Shown here piece by piece: positions 44,905-57,000 of a stretch of 64,000 bases of DNA. The notes under the pieces are model-generated. The model saw nothing but the letters and a program-made list of their open reading frames with translations, was not told where the DNA came from and searched no databases. Made by a program: the position numbers and the translations under genes. Origin of the DNA: Euonymus europaeus (taxonomy: Eukaryota; Streptophyta; Magnoliopsida; Celastrales; Celastraceae); NCBI GenBank assembly GCA_963580455.1, contig OY756960.1:10540001-10604000 (forward strand), in the 5' to 3' direction. The first letter of the stretch is position 1. The number at the start of each line of letters is the position of its first letter.

Positions 44905-46046
44905 GAGGAGGAAGAAGGTCTTTTAACAAAGATCTAAAGGGCAAAGGCCTTGAAAAGGTCAAAACCGAGTATATAAAGAAAGGGTTCTCTATTCCTATCA
45001 TCTGTGTTGAAAACACTGAATATGAGCAGTTTAAAAGCTGCCCACACTTATTGGCAATTCAATATATGCCTGATGATGAACATTTTCCTACTTACGGAAT
45101 CAAAAATAGGTTCTTTTATGAAAAGATTCTTGAAGAAACTGGTTCAGTAACCTTCCATCATTCTTTACGAGGTAATGGACCTCAAATAGCATATTCCAAA
45201 GCAATCCTAAAGAAAATCATATCCTTTGAGGACTTTGGTAGGGATCCAAACAAGAATAGACCTCTTATAGAGCGTCGTGTCTCTTATAGATTTTATAATT
45301 ACTAGGACTATATTGATGCATGGTCCAAAGCATTCTTTTATCAAAATAATCTGGGTAAACACTCATGGTTCTTCCAAATCAGCGATGATTTTAAGGATCA
45401 ATGTCCAAAATGGTTTCTCCTCTGGTGGGATCAAATTGGACCGGAAGATAATTTCCTTCCAGATGATTTATCTGAAATCTTCAAGTATTACTCATCGTTG
45501 TTAAAACAACATCCTAATTTCAAGAGTTATACTTTTGCTCGAACAGAGAAGTTATTTTACTTCCTTGTAGACTTCAAAATACCATGGATTTGGGCCTGGC
45601 AGTATGACCTGATAATATATGATAATTTCCCCACTCTGGTCCGCAAATTGAACCATCGATGGTGGGCTTCATTTGAATACCATAACATCTCCAAAGCCCA
45701 GGTCTTACGAAGTTTGGGGACGGCCCAAGATAGTCAATCCAAATCCAATCCTCAAGGAATTCTAGAAGGTCTCTATGATGAAAAAGACCTCCTTGAAATT
45801 CTACTCAAATTAAAGGAAGAAATGCCACAAGTCTCTCAATCTGATCTCATCATAAAAGCTAAAAAGATGGCTTATCAAAAGAAACTTCATCCTAATGATC
45901 CAGACGATCCAATAGAAGTTTCCTCGCAAGAAGATGAAGATGACAGAGACGCAATGTCAGAATCTGAAACGTCTGAATACAGTAACGATGGTACAATCCA
46001 TCTGGCATACATGATGGACCCAGCGTCTATTAAAAAAGAAAAATGA
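44880..46046 (+). pseudogene. ORF2 of copy F, nonsense at codon 142
   Basis: Trp-142 (TGG) is TAG at 45303-45305, leaving 141 residues. The remainder is otherwise open to the normal stop. Codon 8 is ATG and overlaps the ORF1 stop. G to A is again the transition expected from cytosine deamination on the other strand. Confidence 0.92.
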
Positions 46047-46559
46047 TATGTCGTTATCCTTAACAGGAATCTTGTATATTTTTATCTTTTTTTGTCTGGT
46101 TCCACAAGGTCGGTATCATAAGTAATTAGGCGATGGGGCCCACTGTGTACCCGCATTTACTTTTGTACCCCTCCTTGGGTTTATTTAAGGAGACTTCCTC
46201 CTTATTGTATGGTGTGCTAAATTTTGGAATAGAAGCTTTGGTTTGCCTTGGTATTCTCTCTGCCTTGATCTTTGCTTTTATTCTTCAATCTTTGTATATT
46301 CTCCAACACTAAGTATGCTCTGTACCTGCGACCTTGGTTGATCTGGTACATCAGAAATTTGTCTCTTTTCTTCCTTGGTTATTTCTTGTTCATCCTTAAC
46401 GGCGCCACAAACGGACGGCTCTGCCGCCTGTGGTTATAAAGCCCAGAGGATTTCTCTGTTTATATAAATTGCTCGTCCTTAACGGCGCCACAAACGGACG
46501 GCTCTGCCGCCTGTGGTTATAAGGCCCAGAGGATTTCTCTGCTGTTATGAATTATATTC
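46047..46559 (+). promoter_or_regulatory. Copy F downstream intergenic promoter region
   Basis: TATA-like site at 46180-46190. Transcripts from here would pass the sORF and PBS and run into satellite DNA at 47168, since the copy ends before a second ORF1. Confidence 0.45.
46393..46543 (+). repeat. Duplicated hairpin element, copy F downstream
   Basis: Two direct units at an 83-bp period. The second has TATAAGGCCC for TATAAAGCCC just outside the stem. Confidence 0.8.
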
Positions 46560-46850
46560 ATGAATCGATATACTGTTGAAGAACGATATTGGAAAGGTTG
46601 CTTAAAAGAGATCAGATCTATTGACTCCTATCATTATTTCCCTGTTGAAACTGGTGATCTCGAATATTGCAATTTCTGGGAACCAATTTTAATTAAAAAA
46701 TTGGAAAAGTTATCTGCTCTCAATCATAACAACAATTCATCTCTAGTTCAGATATTTTTGACTAAACTTCAATTGCTTTATCAACGCAAATTTGAACTTG
46801 ATAACGAAGCCAGTATATCGGAAACAAGCACATCTCAGCACCGCAGGTGA
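46560..46850 (+). CDS. Second sORF of copy F, 96 aa, unknown function
   Basis: Open and identical in protein to the most common form. The splice-donor-like end is at 46844-46852. It has no ORF1 behind it, because the viral sequence ends at 47168. Confidence 0.6.
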   Translation: MNRYTVEERYWKGCLKEIRSIDSYHYFPVETGDLEYCNFWEPILIKKLEKLSALNHNNNSSLVQIFLTKLQLLYQRKFELDNEASISETSTSQHRR

Positions 46851-47022
46851 GTCTTCTACTCATCTGAGATCCAAGTGCTCCAGTACTGAGCCTTCATGAT
46901 AATTGACCTATATTGTTTCTGTCTGCCTTGCATATTGTTATATCGCGCTATTCCTGCACTTTTCTGGTTATACCATTCTTTTGTTATGCCACTTCTCTTT
47001 GTTTCTTCTGTTTTGTGTCTTT
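46851..47022 (+). other. Copy F downstream leader between sORF and PBS
   Basis: Untranslated, two single-base differences from the upstream leader. No gene is visible. Confidence 0.7.
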
Positions 47023-47034
47023 TGGTATCGGAGG
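47023..47034 (+). other. Downstream PBS of copy F, one base changed
   Basis: TGGTATCGGAGG: the last base is G instead of C. The leader continues through the PBS without a break, so this copy did not end at the gap. Confidence 0.75.
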
Positions 47035-47160
47035 CAAACCCCCGGAGAGGTTGAGTGAAGTATTCCAGGTTAGCTTGATCTGTTTAGGCCGTTAAGCTGT
47101 GAGAGCGTTAGGCCGTTTGTGATCGCTGTAAAAGTCCTGTCGACAAACACTTCCAAAAGT

Positions 47161-47176
47161 CATACGGTTGTTTTTG
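47161..47176 (+). other. Right virus/satellite junction
   Basis: Viral leader ends at about 47168 (CATACGGT). A short TGTTTTT filler leads into satellite at TGTCAATTGGAC. The satellite resumes about five bases after the point in the monomer where it stopped at 4983, so monomer phase is almost kept and there is no target-site duplication. Confidence 0.8.
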
Positions 47177-47733
47177 TCAATTGGACAAAAACCGTTAAAA
47201 GCTCCTCCATAGATAGAGTTGAGCAATTTCGGACCATCAATGTTGCTCGGTGTACACTTTTTATTGTTCTTCTATGTTAAATTTAACGTGTATAAGCTTC
47301 CTAGATTACTTCGATGCCAAAACACCAACTTTCTATGACAAATGGATAAAAACCGTTAAAAGCTCCTCTATAGATAGAGTTGAGCGACTTCAGACCATGA
47401 AAGTTGCTCGGTGTACACTTTTTAGTGTTCTTCTATGTCAAATTTTACGAGTATAAGCTTCCTAGATTATTTCGATGCCAAAAGACCACCTTTCTTCGAC
47501 AAAAAATGAACAAAAATCGATAAAAGCTCCACCATAGATAGAGTTGAGCAACTTCGGACCATCAAAGTTGCTCGGTGTACACATTTTATTGTTCTTTTAT
47601 GTCAAATTTTACGAGTATAACTTCTAGATTATTTCGATGCCAAAACACCAACTTTCTATGTCAATTGGACAAAAACCGTTAAAAGCTCCTCCATAGATAG
47701 AGTTGAGCAACTTCGGACCATCAATTTTGCTCG

Positions 47734-50700
47734 GTGTACACTTTTTATTGTTTTTCTATGTCAAATTTTACGTGTATAAGCTTTCTAGATTACTTCGACG
47801 CCAAAACACCTCATATCTATGCCAAATGGACAAAAACCGTTAAAAGCTCCTCCATAGATAGAGTTGAGCAAATTCGGACCATGAAAGTTGCTCGGTGTAC
47901 GCTTTTTATTGTTCTTCTATGTCAAATTTTACGAGTATAAGCTTCGTAGATTATTTCGATGCCAAAACACTATATATCTATGCCAAATGGACAAAAACCG
48001 TTAAAAGCTCCTTCCTAGATGGAGTTGAGCAACTTCGGATCATGAAAGTTGCTCAGTGTACACTTTTTATTGTTCTTCTATTTCAAATTTTACGAGTATA
48101 ACTTCCTAGATTATTTCGATGCCGAAACACCAACTTTCTATGACAAATGGATAAAAACCGTTAAAAGCTCCTCCATAGATAGAGTTGAGCAACTTCGAAC
48201 CATGAAAGTTGCTCGGTGTACACTTTTTATTGTTCTTCTATGTCAAATTTTACGAGTATAACTTCCTAGATTATTTCGATTCCAAAACAAGACCTTTCTA
48301 TGAAAAACGGAGAAAAACCATTAAAATCATCTCCATAGATAGAGTTGAGCAACTTCGGACCATGAAAGTTGCTCGGTGTACACTTTTTAGTGTTCTTCTA
48401 TGTCAAATTTTACGAGTACAACTTCCTAGATTATTTCGATTCCAAAACACCAACTTTCTATGCCAAATGGACAAAAACCGTTAAAGCTCCTCCATAGATA
48501 GAGTTGAGCAACTTCGGACCATGAAAGTTGCTCGGTGTACACTTTTTATTGTTCTTCTATGTCAAATTTTACGAGTATAAGCTTCGTAGATTATTTCGAT
48601 GCCAAAACACTACATATCTATGCCAAATGGACAAAAACCGTTAAAAGCTCCTCCCTAGATGGAGTTGAGCAACTTCGGACCATGAAAGTTGCTCAGTGTA
48701 CACTTTTTATTGTTCTTCTATTTCAAATTTTTTTGAGAAATTCTATTTCAAATTTTACGAGTATAAGCTTCCTAGATTATTTCGATGCCAAAACACCAAC
48801 TTTCTATGCCAAATGGACAAAAACCGTTAAAAGCTCCTCCATAGATAGAGTTGAGCAACTTCGGACCATCAATTTTGCTCGGTGTACACTTTTCATTGTT
48901 CTTCTATGTCAAATTTTACGAGTGTAACTTCCAAAATTATTTCGATTCCAAAACACCAACTTTCTATGACAAATGGATAAAAACCGTTAAAAGCTCCTCC
49001 ATAGATAGAGTTGAGCAACTTCGAACCATGAAAGTTGCTCGGTGTACACTTTTTATTGTTCTTCTATGTCAAATTTTACGAGTATAACTTCCTAGATTAT
49101 TTCGATTCCAAAACAAGACCTTTCTATGAAAAACGGAGAAAAACCATTAAAATCATCTCCATAGATAGAGTTTAGCAACTTCGGACCATGAAAGTTGCTC
49201 GGTGTACACTTTTTAGTGTTCTTCTATGTCAAATTTTACGAGTACAACTTCCTAGATTATTTCGATTCCAAAACACCAACTTTCTATGCCAAATGGACAA
49301 AAACCGTTAAAGCTCCTCCATAGATAGAGTTGAGCAACTTCGGACCATGAAAGTTGCTCGGTGTACACTTTTTAGGGTTCTTCTATGTCAAATTTTACGA
49401 GTATAAGCTTCGTAGATTATTTCGATGCCAAAACACTACATATCTATGCCAAATGGACAAAAACCGTTAAAAGCTCCTCCCTAGATGGAGTTGAGCAACT
49501 TCGGACCATGAAAGTTGCTCAGTGTACACTTTTTATTGTTCTTCTATTTCAAATTTTTTTGAGAAATTCTATTTCAAATTTTACGAGTATAAGCTTCCTA
49601 GATTATTTCGATGCCAAAACACCAACTTTCTATGCCAAATGGACAAAAACCGTTAAAAGCTCCTCCATAGATAGAGTTGAGCAACTTCGGACCATCAATT
49701 TTGCTCGGTGTACACTTTTTATTGTTCTTCTATGTCAAATTTTACGAGTGTAACTTCCAAAATTATTTCGATTCCAAAACACCAACTTTCTATGCCAAAT
49801 GGACAAAAACCATTAAAGCTCCTCCATAGATAGAGTTGAGCAACTTCGGACCATGAAAGTTGCTCGGTGTACACTTTTTATTGTTCTTCTATGTCAAATT
49901 TTACGAGTATAAGCTTCGTAGATTATTTCGATGCCAAAACACTACATATCTATGCCAAATAGACAAAAACCGTTAAAAGCTCCTCCCTAGATGGAGTTGA
50001 GCAACTTCGGACCATGAAAGTTGCTCAGTGTACACTTTTTATTTTTCTTCTATTTCAAATTTTTTTGAGAAATTCTATTTCAAATTTTACGAGTATAAGC
50101 TTCCTAGATTATTTCGATGCCAAAACACCAACTTTCTATGACAAATGGATAAAAACCGTTAAAAGCTCCTCCATAGATAGAGTTGAGCAACTTCAAACCA
50201 TGAAAGTTGCTCGGTGTACACTTTTTAGTGTTCTTCTATGTCAAATTTTACGAGTATAACTTCCTGGATTATTTCGATTCCAAAACAAGACCTTTCTATG
50301 AAAAACGGAGAAAAACCATTAAAATCATCTCCATAGATAGGGTTGAGCAACTTCGGACCATAAAAGTTGCTCGGTGTACACTTTTTATTGTTTTTCTTTG
50401 TCAAATTTTATGAGTATAAGCTTCCTAGATTATTTCGATGCCCAAACACCAACTTTCCATGACAAATGGATAAAAACCGTTAAAAGCTCCTCTATAGATA
50501 GAGTTGAGCGACTTCAGGCCATGAAAGTTGCTCGGTGTACACTTTTTAGTGTTCTTCTATGTCAAATTTTACGAGTATAAGCTTCCTAGATTATTTCGAT
50601 GCCAAAAGACCACCTTTCTTCGACAAAAAATGAACAAAAATCGATAAAAGCTCCACCATAGATAGAGTTGAGCAACTTCGGACCATCAAAGTTGCTCGGT

Positions 50701-53700
50701 GTACACATTTTATTGTTCTTTTATGTCAAATTTTACGAGTATAACTTCTAGATTATTTCGATGCCAAAACACCAACTTTCTATGTCAATTGGACAAAAAC
50801 CGTTAAAAGCTCCTCCATAGATAGAGTTGAGCAACTTCGGACCATCAATTTTGCTCGGTGTACACTTTTTATTGTTTTTCTATGTCAAATTTTACGTGTA
50901 TAAGCTTTCTAGATTACTTCGACGCCAAAACACCTCATATCTATGCCAAATGGACAAAAACCGTTAAAAGCTCCTCCATAGATAGAGTTGAGCAAATTCG
51001 GACCATGAAAGTTGCTCGGTGTACACTTTTTATTGTTCTTCTATGTCAAATTTTACGAGTATAAGCTTCGTAGATTATTTCGATGCCAAAACACTATATA
51101 TCTATGCCAAATGGACAAAAACCGTTAAAAGCTCCTTCCTAGATGGAGTTGAGCAACTTCGGATCATGAAAGTTGCTCAGTGTACACTTTTTATTGTTCT
51201 TCTATTTCAAATTTTACGAGTATAACTTCCTAGATTATTTCGATGCCGAAACACCAACTTTCTATGACAAATGGATAAAAACCGTTAAAAGCTCCTCCAT
51301 AGATAGAGTTGAGCAACTTCGAACCATGAAAGTTGCTCGGTGTACACTTTTTATTGTTCTTCTATGTCAAATTTTACGAGTATAACTTCCTAGATTATTT
51401 CGATTCCAAAACAAGACCTTTCTATGAAAAACGGAGAAAAACCATTAAAATCATCTCCATAGATAGAGTTGAGCAACTTCGGACCATGAAAGTTGCTCGG
51501 TGTACACTTTTTAGTGTTCTTCTATGTCAAATTTTACGAGTACAACTTCCTAGATTATTTCGATTCCAAAACACCAACTTTCTATGCCAAATGGACAAAA
51601 ACCGTTAAAGCTCCTCCATAGATAGAGTTGAGCAACTTCGGACCATGAAAGTTGCTCGGTGTACACTTTTTATTGTTCTTCTATGTCAAATTTTACGAGT
51701 ATAAGCTTCGTAGATTATTTCGATGCCAAAACACTACATATCTATGCCAAATGGACAAAAACCGTTAAAAGCTCCTCCCTAGATGGAGTTGAGCAACTTC
51801 GGACCATGAAAGTTGCTCAGTGTACACTTTTTATTGTTCTTCTATTTCAAATTTTTTTGAGAAATTCTATTTCAAATTTTACGAGTATAAGCTTCCTAGA
51901 TTATTTCGATGCCAAAACACCAACTTTCTATGCCAAATGGACAAAAACCGTTAAAAGCTCCTCCATAGATAGAGTTGAGCAACTTCGGACCATCAATTTT
52001 GCTCGGTGTACACTTTTCATTGTTCTTCTATGTCAAATTTTACGAGTGTAACTTCCAAAATTATTTCGATTCCAAAACACCAACTTTCTATGACAAATGG
52101 ATAAAAACCGTTAAAAGCTCCTCCATAGATAGAGTTGAGCAACTTCGAACCATGAAAGTTGCTCGGTGTACACTTTTTATTGTTCTTCTATGTCAAATTT
52201 TACGAGTATAACTTCCTAGATTATTTCGATTCCAAAACAAGACCTTTCTATGAAAAACGGAGAAAAACCATTAAAATCATCTCCATAGATAGAGTTGAGC
52301 AACTTCGGACCATGAAAGTTGCTCGGTGTACACTTTTTAGTGTTCTTCTATGTCAAATTTTACGAGTACAACTTCCAAAATTATTTCGATTCCAAAACAC
52401 CAACTTTCTATGCCAAATGGACAAAAACCGTTAAAGCTCCTCCATAGATAGAGTTGAGCAACTTCGGACCATGAAAGTTGCTCGGTGTACACTTTTTATT
52501 GTTCTTCTATGTCAAATTTTACGAGTATAAGCTTCGTAGATTATTTCGATGCCAAAACACTACATATCTATGCCAAATGGACAAAAACCGTTAAAAGCTC
52601 CTCCCTAGATGGAGTTGAGCAACTTCGGACCATGAAAGTTGCTCAGTGTACACTTTTTATTGTTCTTCTATTTCAAATTTTTTTGAGAAATTCTATTTCA
52701 AATTTTACGAGTATAAGCTTCCTAGATTATTTCGATGCCAAAACACCAACTTTCTATGCCAAATGGACAAAAACCGTTAAAAGCTCCTCCATAGATAGAG
52801 TTGAGCAACTTCGGACCATCAATTTTGCTCGGTGTACACTTTTTATTGTTCTTCTATGTCAAATTTTACGAGTGTAACTTCCAAAATTATTTCGATTCCA
52901 AAACACCAACTTTCTATGCCAAATGGACAAAAACCATTAAAGCTCCTCCATAGATAGAGTTGAGCAACTTCGGACCATGAAAGTTGCTCGGTGTACACTT
53001 TTTATTGTTCTTCTATGTCAAATTTTACGAGTATAAGCTTCGTAGATTATTTCGATGCCAAAACACTACATATCTATGCCAAATAGACAAAAACCGTTAA
53101 AAGCTCCTCCCTAGATGGAGTTGAGCAACTTCGGACCATGAAAGTTGCTCAGTGTACACTTTTTATTGTTCTTCTATTTCAAATTTTTTTGAGAAATTCT
53201 ATTTCAAATTTTACGAGTATAAGCTTCCTAGATTATTTCGATGCCAAAACACCAACTTTCTATGCCAAATGGACAAAAACCGTTAAAAGCTCCTCCATAG
53301 ATAGAGTTGAGCAACTTCGGACCATCAATTTTGCTCGGTGTACACTTTTTATTGTTCTTCTATGTCAAATTTTACGAGTGTAACTTCCAAAATTATTTCG
53401 ATTCCAAAACACCAACTTTCTATGCCAAATGGACAAAAACCATTAAAGCTCCTCCATAGATAGAGTTGAGCAACTTCGGACCATGAAAGTTGCTCGGTGT
53501 ACACTTTTTATTGTTCTTCTATGTCAAATTTTACGAGTATAAGCTTCGTAGATTATTTCGATGCCAAAACACTACATATCTATGCCAAATGGACAAAAAC
53601 CGTTAAAAGCTCCTCCCTAGATGGAGTTGAGCAACTTCGGACCATGAAAGTTGCTCAGTGTACACTTTTTATTGTTCTTCTATTTCAAATTTTTTTGAGA

Positions 53701-53981
53701 AATTCTATTTCAAATTTTACGAGTATAAGCTTCCTAGATTATTTCGATGCCGAAACACTAACTTTCTATGACAAATGGATAAAAACCGTTAAAAGCTCCT
53801 CCATAGATAGAGTTGAGCAACTTCAAACCATGAAAGTTGCTCGGTGTACACTTTTTAGTGTTCTTCTATGTCAAATTTTACGAGTATAACTTCCTGGATT
53901 ATTTCGATTCCAAAACAAGACCTTTCTATGAAAAACGGAGAAAAACCATTAAAATCATCTCCATAGATAGAGTTGAGCAAC
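47734..53981 (+). repeat. Two adjacent 3.1-kb higher-order repeat blocks
   Basis: Monomers at 47734, 47895, 48049, 48209, 48535 and 48851 recur at 50858, 51019, 51173, 51333, 51659 and 51975, each 3124 bp on, with only scattered base differences. The next block, from 54488, is 506 bp further along than expected because of an extra trimer. Confidence 0.8.
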
Positions 53982-54002
53982 TTCGGACCATAAAAGTTGC
54001 TC
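52485..54002 (+). repeat. Tandem 506-bp trimers within the satellite
   Basis: Three monomers, one with the 23-bp expansion, make a 506-bp unit starting at 52485, 52991 and 53497. The same unit is duplicated at 58067 and 58573. The copies are nearly identical, which points to recent local amplification. Confidence 0.75.
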
Positions 54003-57000
54003 GGTGTACACTTTTTATTGTTTTTCTTTGTCAAATTTTATGAGTATAAGCTTCCTAGATTATTTCGATGCCCAAACACCAACTTTCCATGACAAATGGA
54101 TAAAAACCGTTAAAAGCTCCTCTATAGATAGAGTTGAGCGACTTCAGGCCATGAAAGTTGCTCGGTGTACACTTTTTAGTGTTCTTCTATGTCAAATTTT
54201 ACGAGTATAAGCTTCCTAGATTATTTCGATGCCAAAAGACCACCTTTCTTCGACAAAAAATGAACAAAAATCGATAAAAGCTCCACCATAGATAGAGTTG
54301 AGCAACTTCGGACCATCAAAGTTGCTCGGTGTACACATTTTATTGTTCTTTTATGTCAAATTTTACGAGTATAACTTCTAGATTATTTCGATGCCAAAAC
54401 ACCAACTTTCTATGTCAATTGGACAAAAACCGTTAAAAGCTCCTCCATAGATAGAGTTGAGCAACTTCGGACCATCAATTTTGCTCGGTGTACACTTTTT
54501 ATTGTTTTTCTATGTCAAATTTTATGTGTATAAGCTTTCTAGATTACTTCGACGCCAAAACACCTCATATCTATGCCAAATGGACAAAAACCGTTACAAG
54601 CTCCTCCATAGATAGAGTTGAGCAAATTCGGACCATGAAAGTTGCTCGGTGTACACTTTTTATTGTTCTTCTATGTCAAATTTTACGAGTATAAGCTTCG
54701 TAGATTATTTCGATGCCAAAACACTATATATCTATGCCAAATGGACAAAAACCGTTAAAAGCTCCTTCCTAGATGGAGTTGAGCAACTTCGGATCATGAA
54801 AGTTGCTCAGTGTACACTTTTTATTGTTCTTCTATTTCAAATTTTACGAGTATAACTTCCTAGATTATTTCGATGCCGAAACACCAACTTTCTATGACAA
54901 ATGGATAAAAACCGTTAAAAGCTCCTCCATAGATAGAGTTGAGCAACTTCGAACCATGAAAGTTGCTCGGTGTACACTTTTTATTGTTCTTCTATGTCAA
55001 ATTTTACGAGTATAACTTCCTAGATTATTTCGATTCCAAAACAAGACCTTTCTATGAAAAACGGAGAAAAACCATTAAAATCATCTCCATAGATAGAGTT
55101 GAGCAACTTCGGACCATGAAAGTTGCTCGGTGTACACTTTTTAGTGTTCTTCTATGTCAAATTTTACGAGTACAACTTCCTAGATTATTTCGATTCCAAA
55201 ACACCAACTTTCTATGCCAAATGGACAAAAACCGTTAAAGCTCCTTCATAGATAGAGTTGAGCAACTTCGGACCATGAAAGTTGCTCGGTGTACACTTTT
55301 TATTGTTCTTCTATGTCAAATTTTACGAGTATAAGCTTCGTAGATTATTTCGATGCCAAAACACTACATATCTATGCCAAATGGACAAAAACCGTTAAAA
55401 GCTCCTCCCTAGATGGAGTTGAGCAACTTCGGACCATGAAAGTTGCTCAGTGTACACTTTTTATTGTTCTTCTATTTCAAATTTTTTTGAGAAATTCTAT
55501 TTCAAATTTTACGAGTATAAGCTTCCTAGATTATTTCGATGCCAAAACACCAACTTTCTATGACAAATGGATAAAAACCGTTAAAAGCTCCTCCATAGAC
55601 AGAGTTGAGCAACTTCTAACCATGAAAGTTGCTCGGTGTACGCGTTTTATTTTCTTCTATGTCAAATTTTACGAGTATAAGCTTCCTAGATTATTTCGAT
55701 GCCGAAACACTAACTTTCTATGACAAATGGATAAAAACCGTTAAAAGCCCCTCCATAGATAGAGTTGAGCAACTTCAGACCGTGAAAGTTGCTCGGTGTA
55801 CACTTTTTAGTGTTCTTCTATGTCAAATTTTACGAGTATAACTTCCTAGATTATTTCGATTCCAAAACAAGACCTTTCTATGAAAAACGAAGAAAAACCA
55901 TTAAAATCATCTCCATAGATAGAGTTGAGCAACTTCGGACCATGAAAGTTGCTCGGTGTACACTTTTTATTGTTTTTCTTTGTCAAATTTTATGAGTATA
56001 AGCTTCCTAGATTATTTCGATGCCCAAACACCAACTTTCCATGACAAATGGATAAAAACCGTTAAAAGCTCCTCTATAGATAGAGTTGAGCGACTTCAGA
56101 CCATGAAAGTTGCTCGGTGTACACTTTTTAGTGTTCTTCTATGTCAAATTTTACGAGTATAAGCTTCCTAGATTATTTCGATGCCAAAAGACCACCTTTC
56201 TTCGACAAAAAATGAACAAAAATCGATAAAAGCTCCACCATAGATAGAGTTGAGCAACTTCGGACCATCAAAGTTGCTCGGTGTACACATTTTATTGTTC
56301 TTTTATGTCAAATTTTACGAGTATAACTTCTAGATTATTTCAATGCCAAAACACCAACTTTCTATGTCAATTGGACAAAAACCGTTAAAAGCTCCTCCAT
56401 AGATAGAGTTGAGAAACTTCGGACCATCAATTTTGCTCGGTGTACACTTTTTATTGTTTTTCTATGTCAAATTTTACGTGTATAAGCTTTCTAGATTACT
56501 TCGACGCCAAAACACCTCATATCTATGCCAAATGGACAAAAACCGTTAAAAGCTCCTCCATAGATAGAGTTGAGCAAATTCGGACCATGAAAGTTGCTCG
56601 GTGTACACTTTTTATTGTTCTTCTATGTCAAATTTTATGAGTATAAGCTTCGTAGATTATTTCGATGCCAAAACACTATATATCTATGCCAAATGGACAA
56701 AAACCGTTAAAAGCTCCTTCCTAGATGGAGTTGAGCAACTTCGGATCATGAAAGTTGCTCAGTGTACACTTTTTATTGTTCTTCTATTTCAAATTTTACG
56801 AGTATAACTTCCTAGATTATTTCGATGCCGAAACACCAACTTTCTATGACAAATGGATAAAAACCGTTAAAAGCTCCTCCATAGATAGAGTTGAGCAACT
56901 TCGAACCATGAAAGTTGCTCGGTGTACACTTTTTATTGTTCTTCTATGTCAAATTTTACGAGTATAACTTCCTAGATTATTTCGATTCCAAAACAAGACC

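Larger units (their letters stand above)
4984..47168. mobile_element. Cluster of endogenous caulimovirid (pararetrovirus) copies
   Basis: About 42 kb of viral sequence with no host sequence between copies. Order and orientation are A(-), B(+), C(-), D(-), E(-), F(+). The family is shown by a movement-protein-like N-terminus, a CCHC knuckle, a DSGA aspartic protease, a YIDD reverse transcriptase and an RNase H in one frame, a Met-tRNA-like primer-binding site, and the absence of integrase and LTRs. The single large polyprotein followed by one overlapping ORF resembles Florendovirus; Petuvirus-like relatives are the main alternative. The outer borders are at the PBS on the left and about 110 bp upstream of an expected ORF1 body on the right. 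Confidence 0.93.
37577..47168 (+). mobile_element. Viral copy F, over-length (about 1.2 genomes)
   Basis: It starts in ORF2, runs through an intergenic region and sORF, then a full ORF1 and ORF2, a second intergenic region and sORF, and ends in the leader just before a second ORF1 would begin. The two PBS copies are 7909 bp apart. It would give a promoter upstream of a full gene set, but ORF1 and ORF2 are both broken. Confidence 0.93.

Noticed and set aside
4984..47168. LTR retrotransposon (Ty3 type)
   Set aside because: No integrase after RNase H and no LTRs. A movement-protein-like N-terminus, leader PBS and head-to-tail circular permutation fit a caulimovirid.
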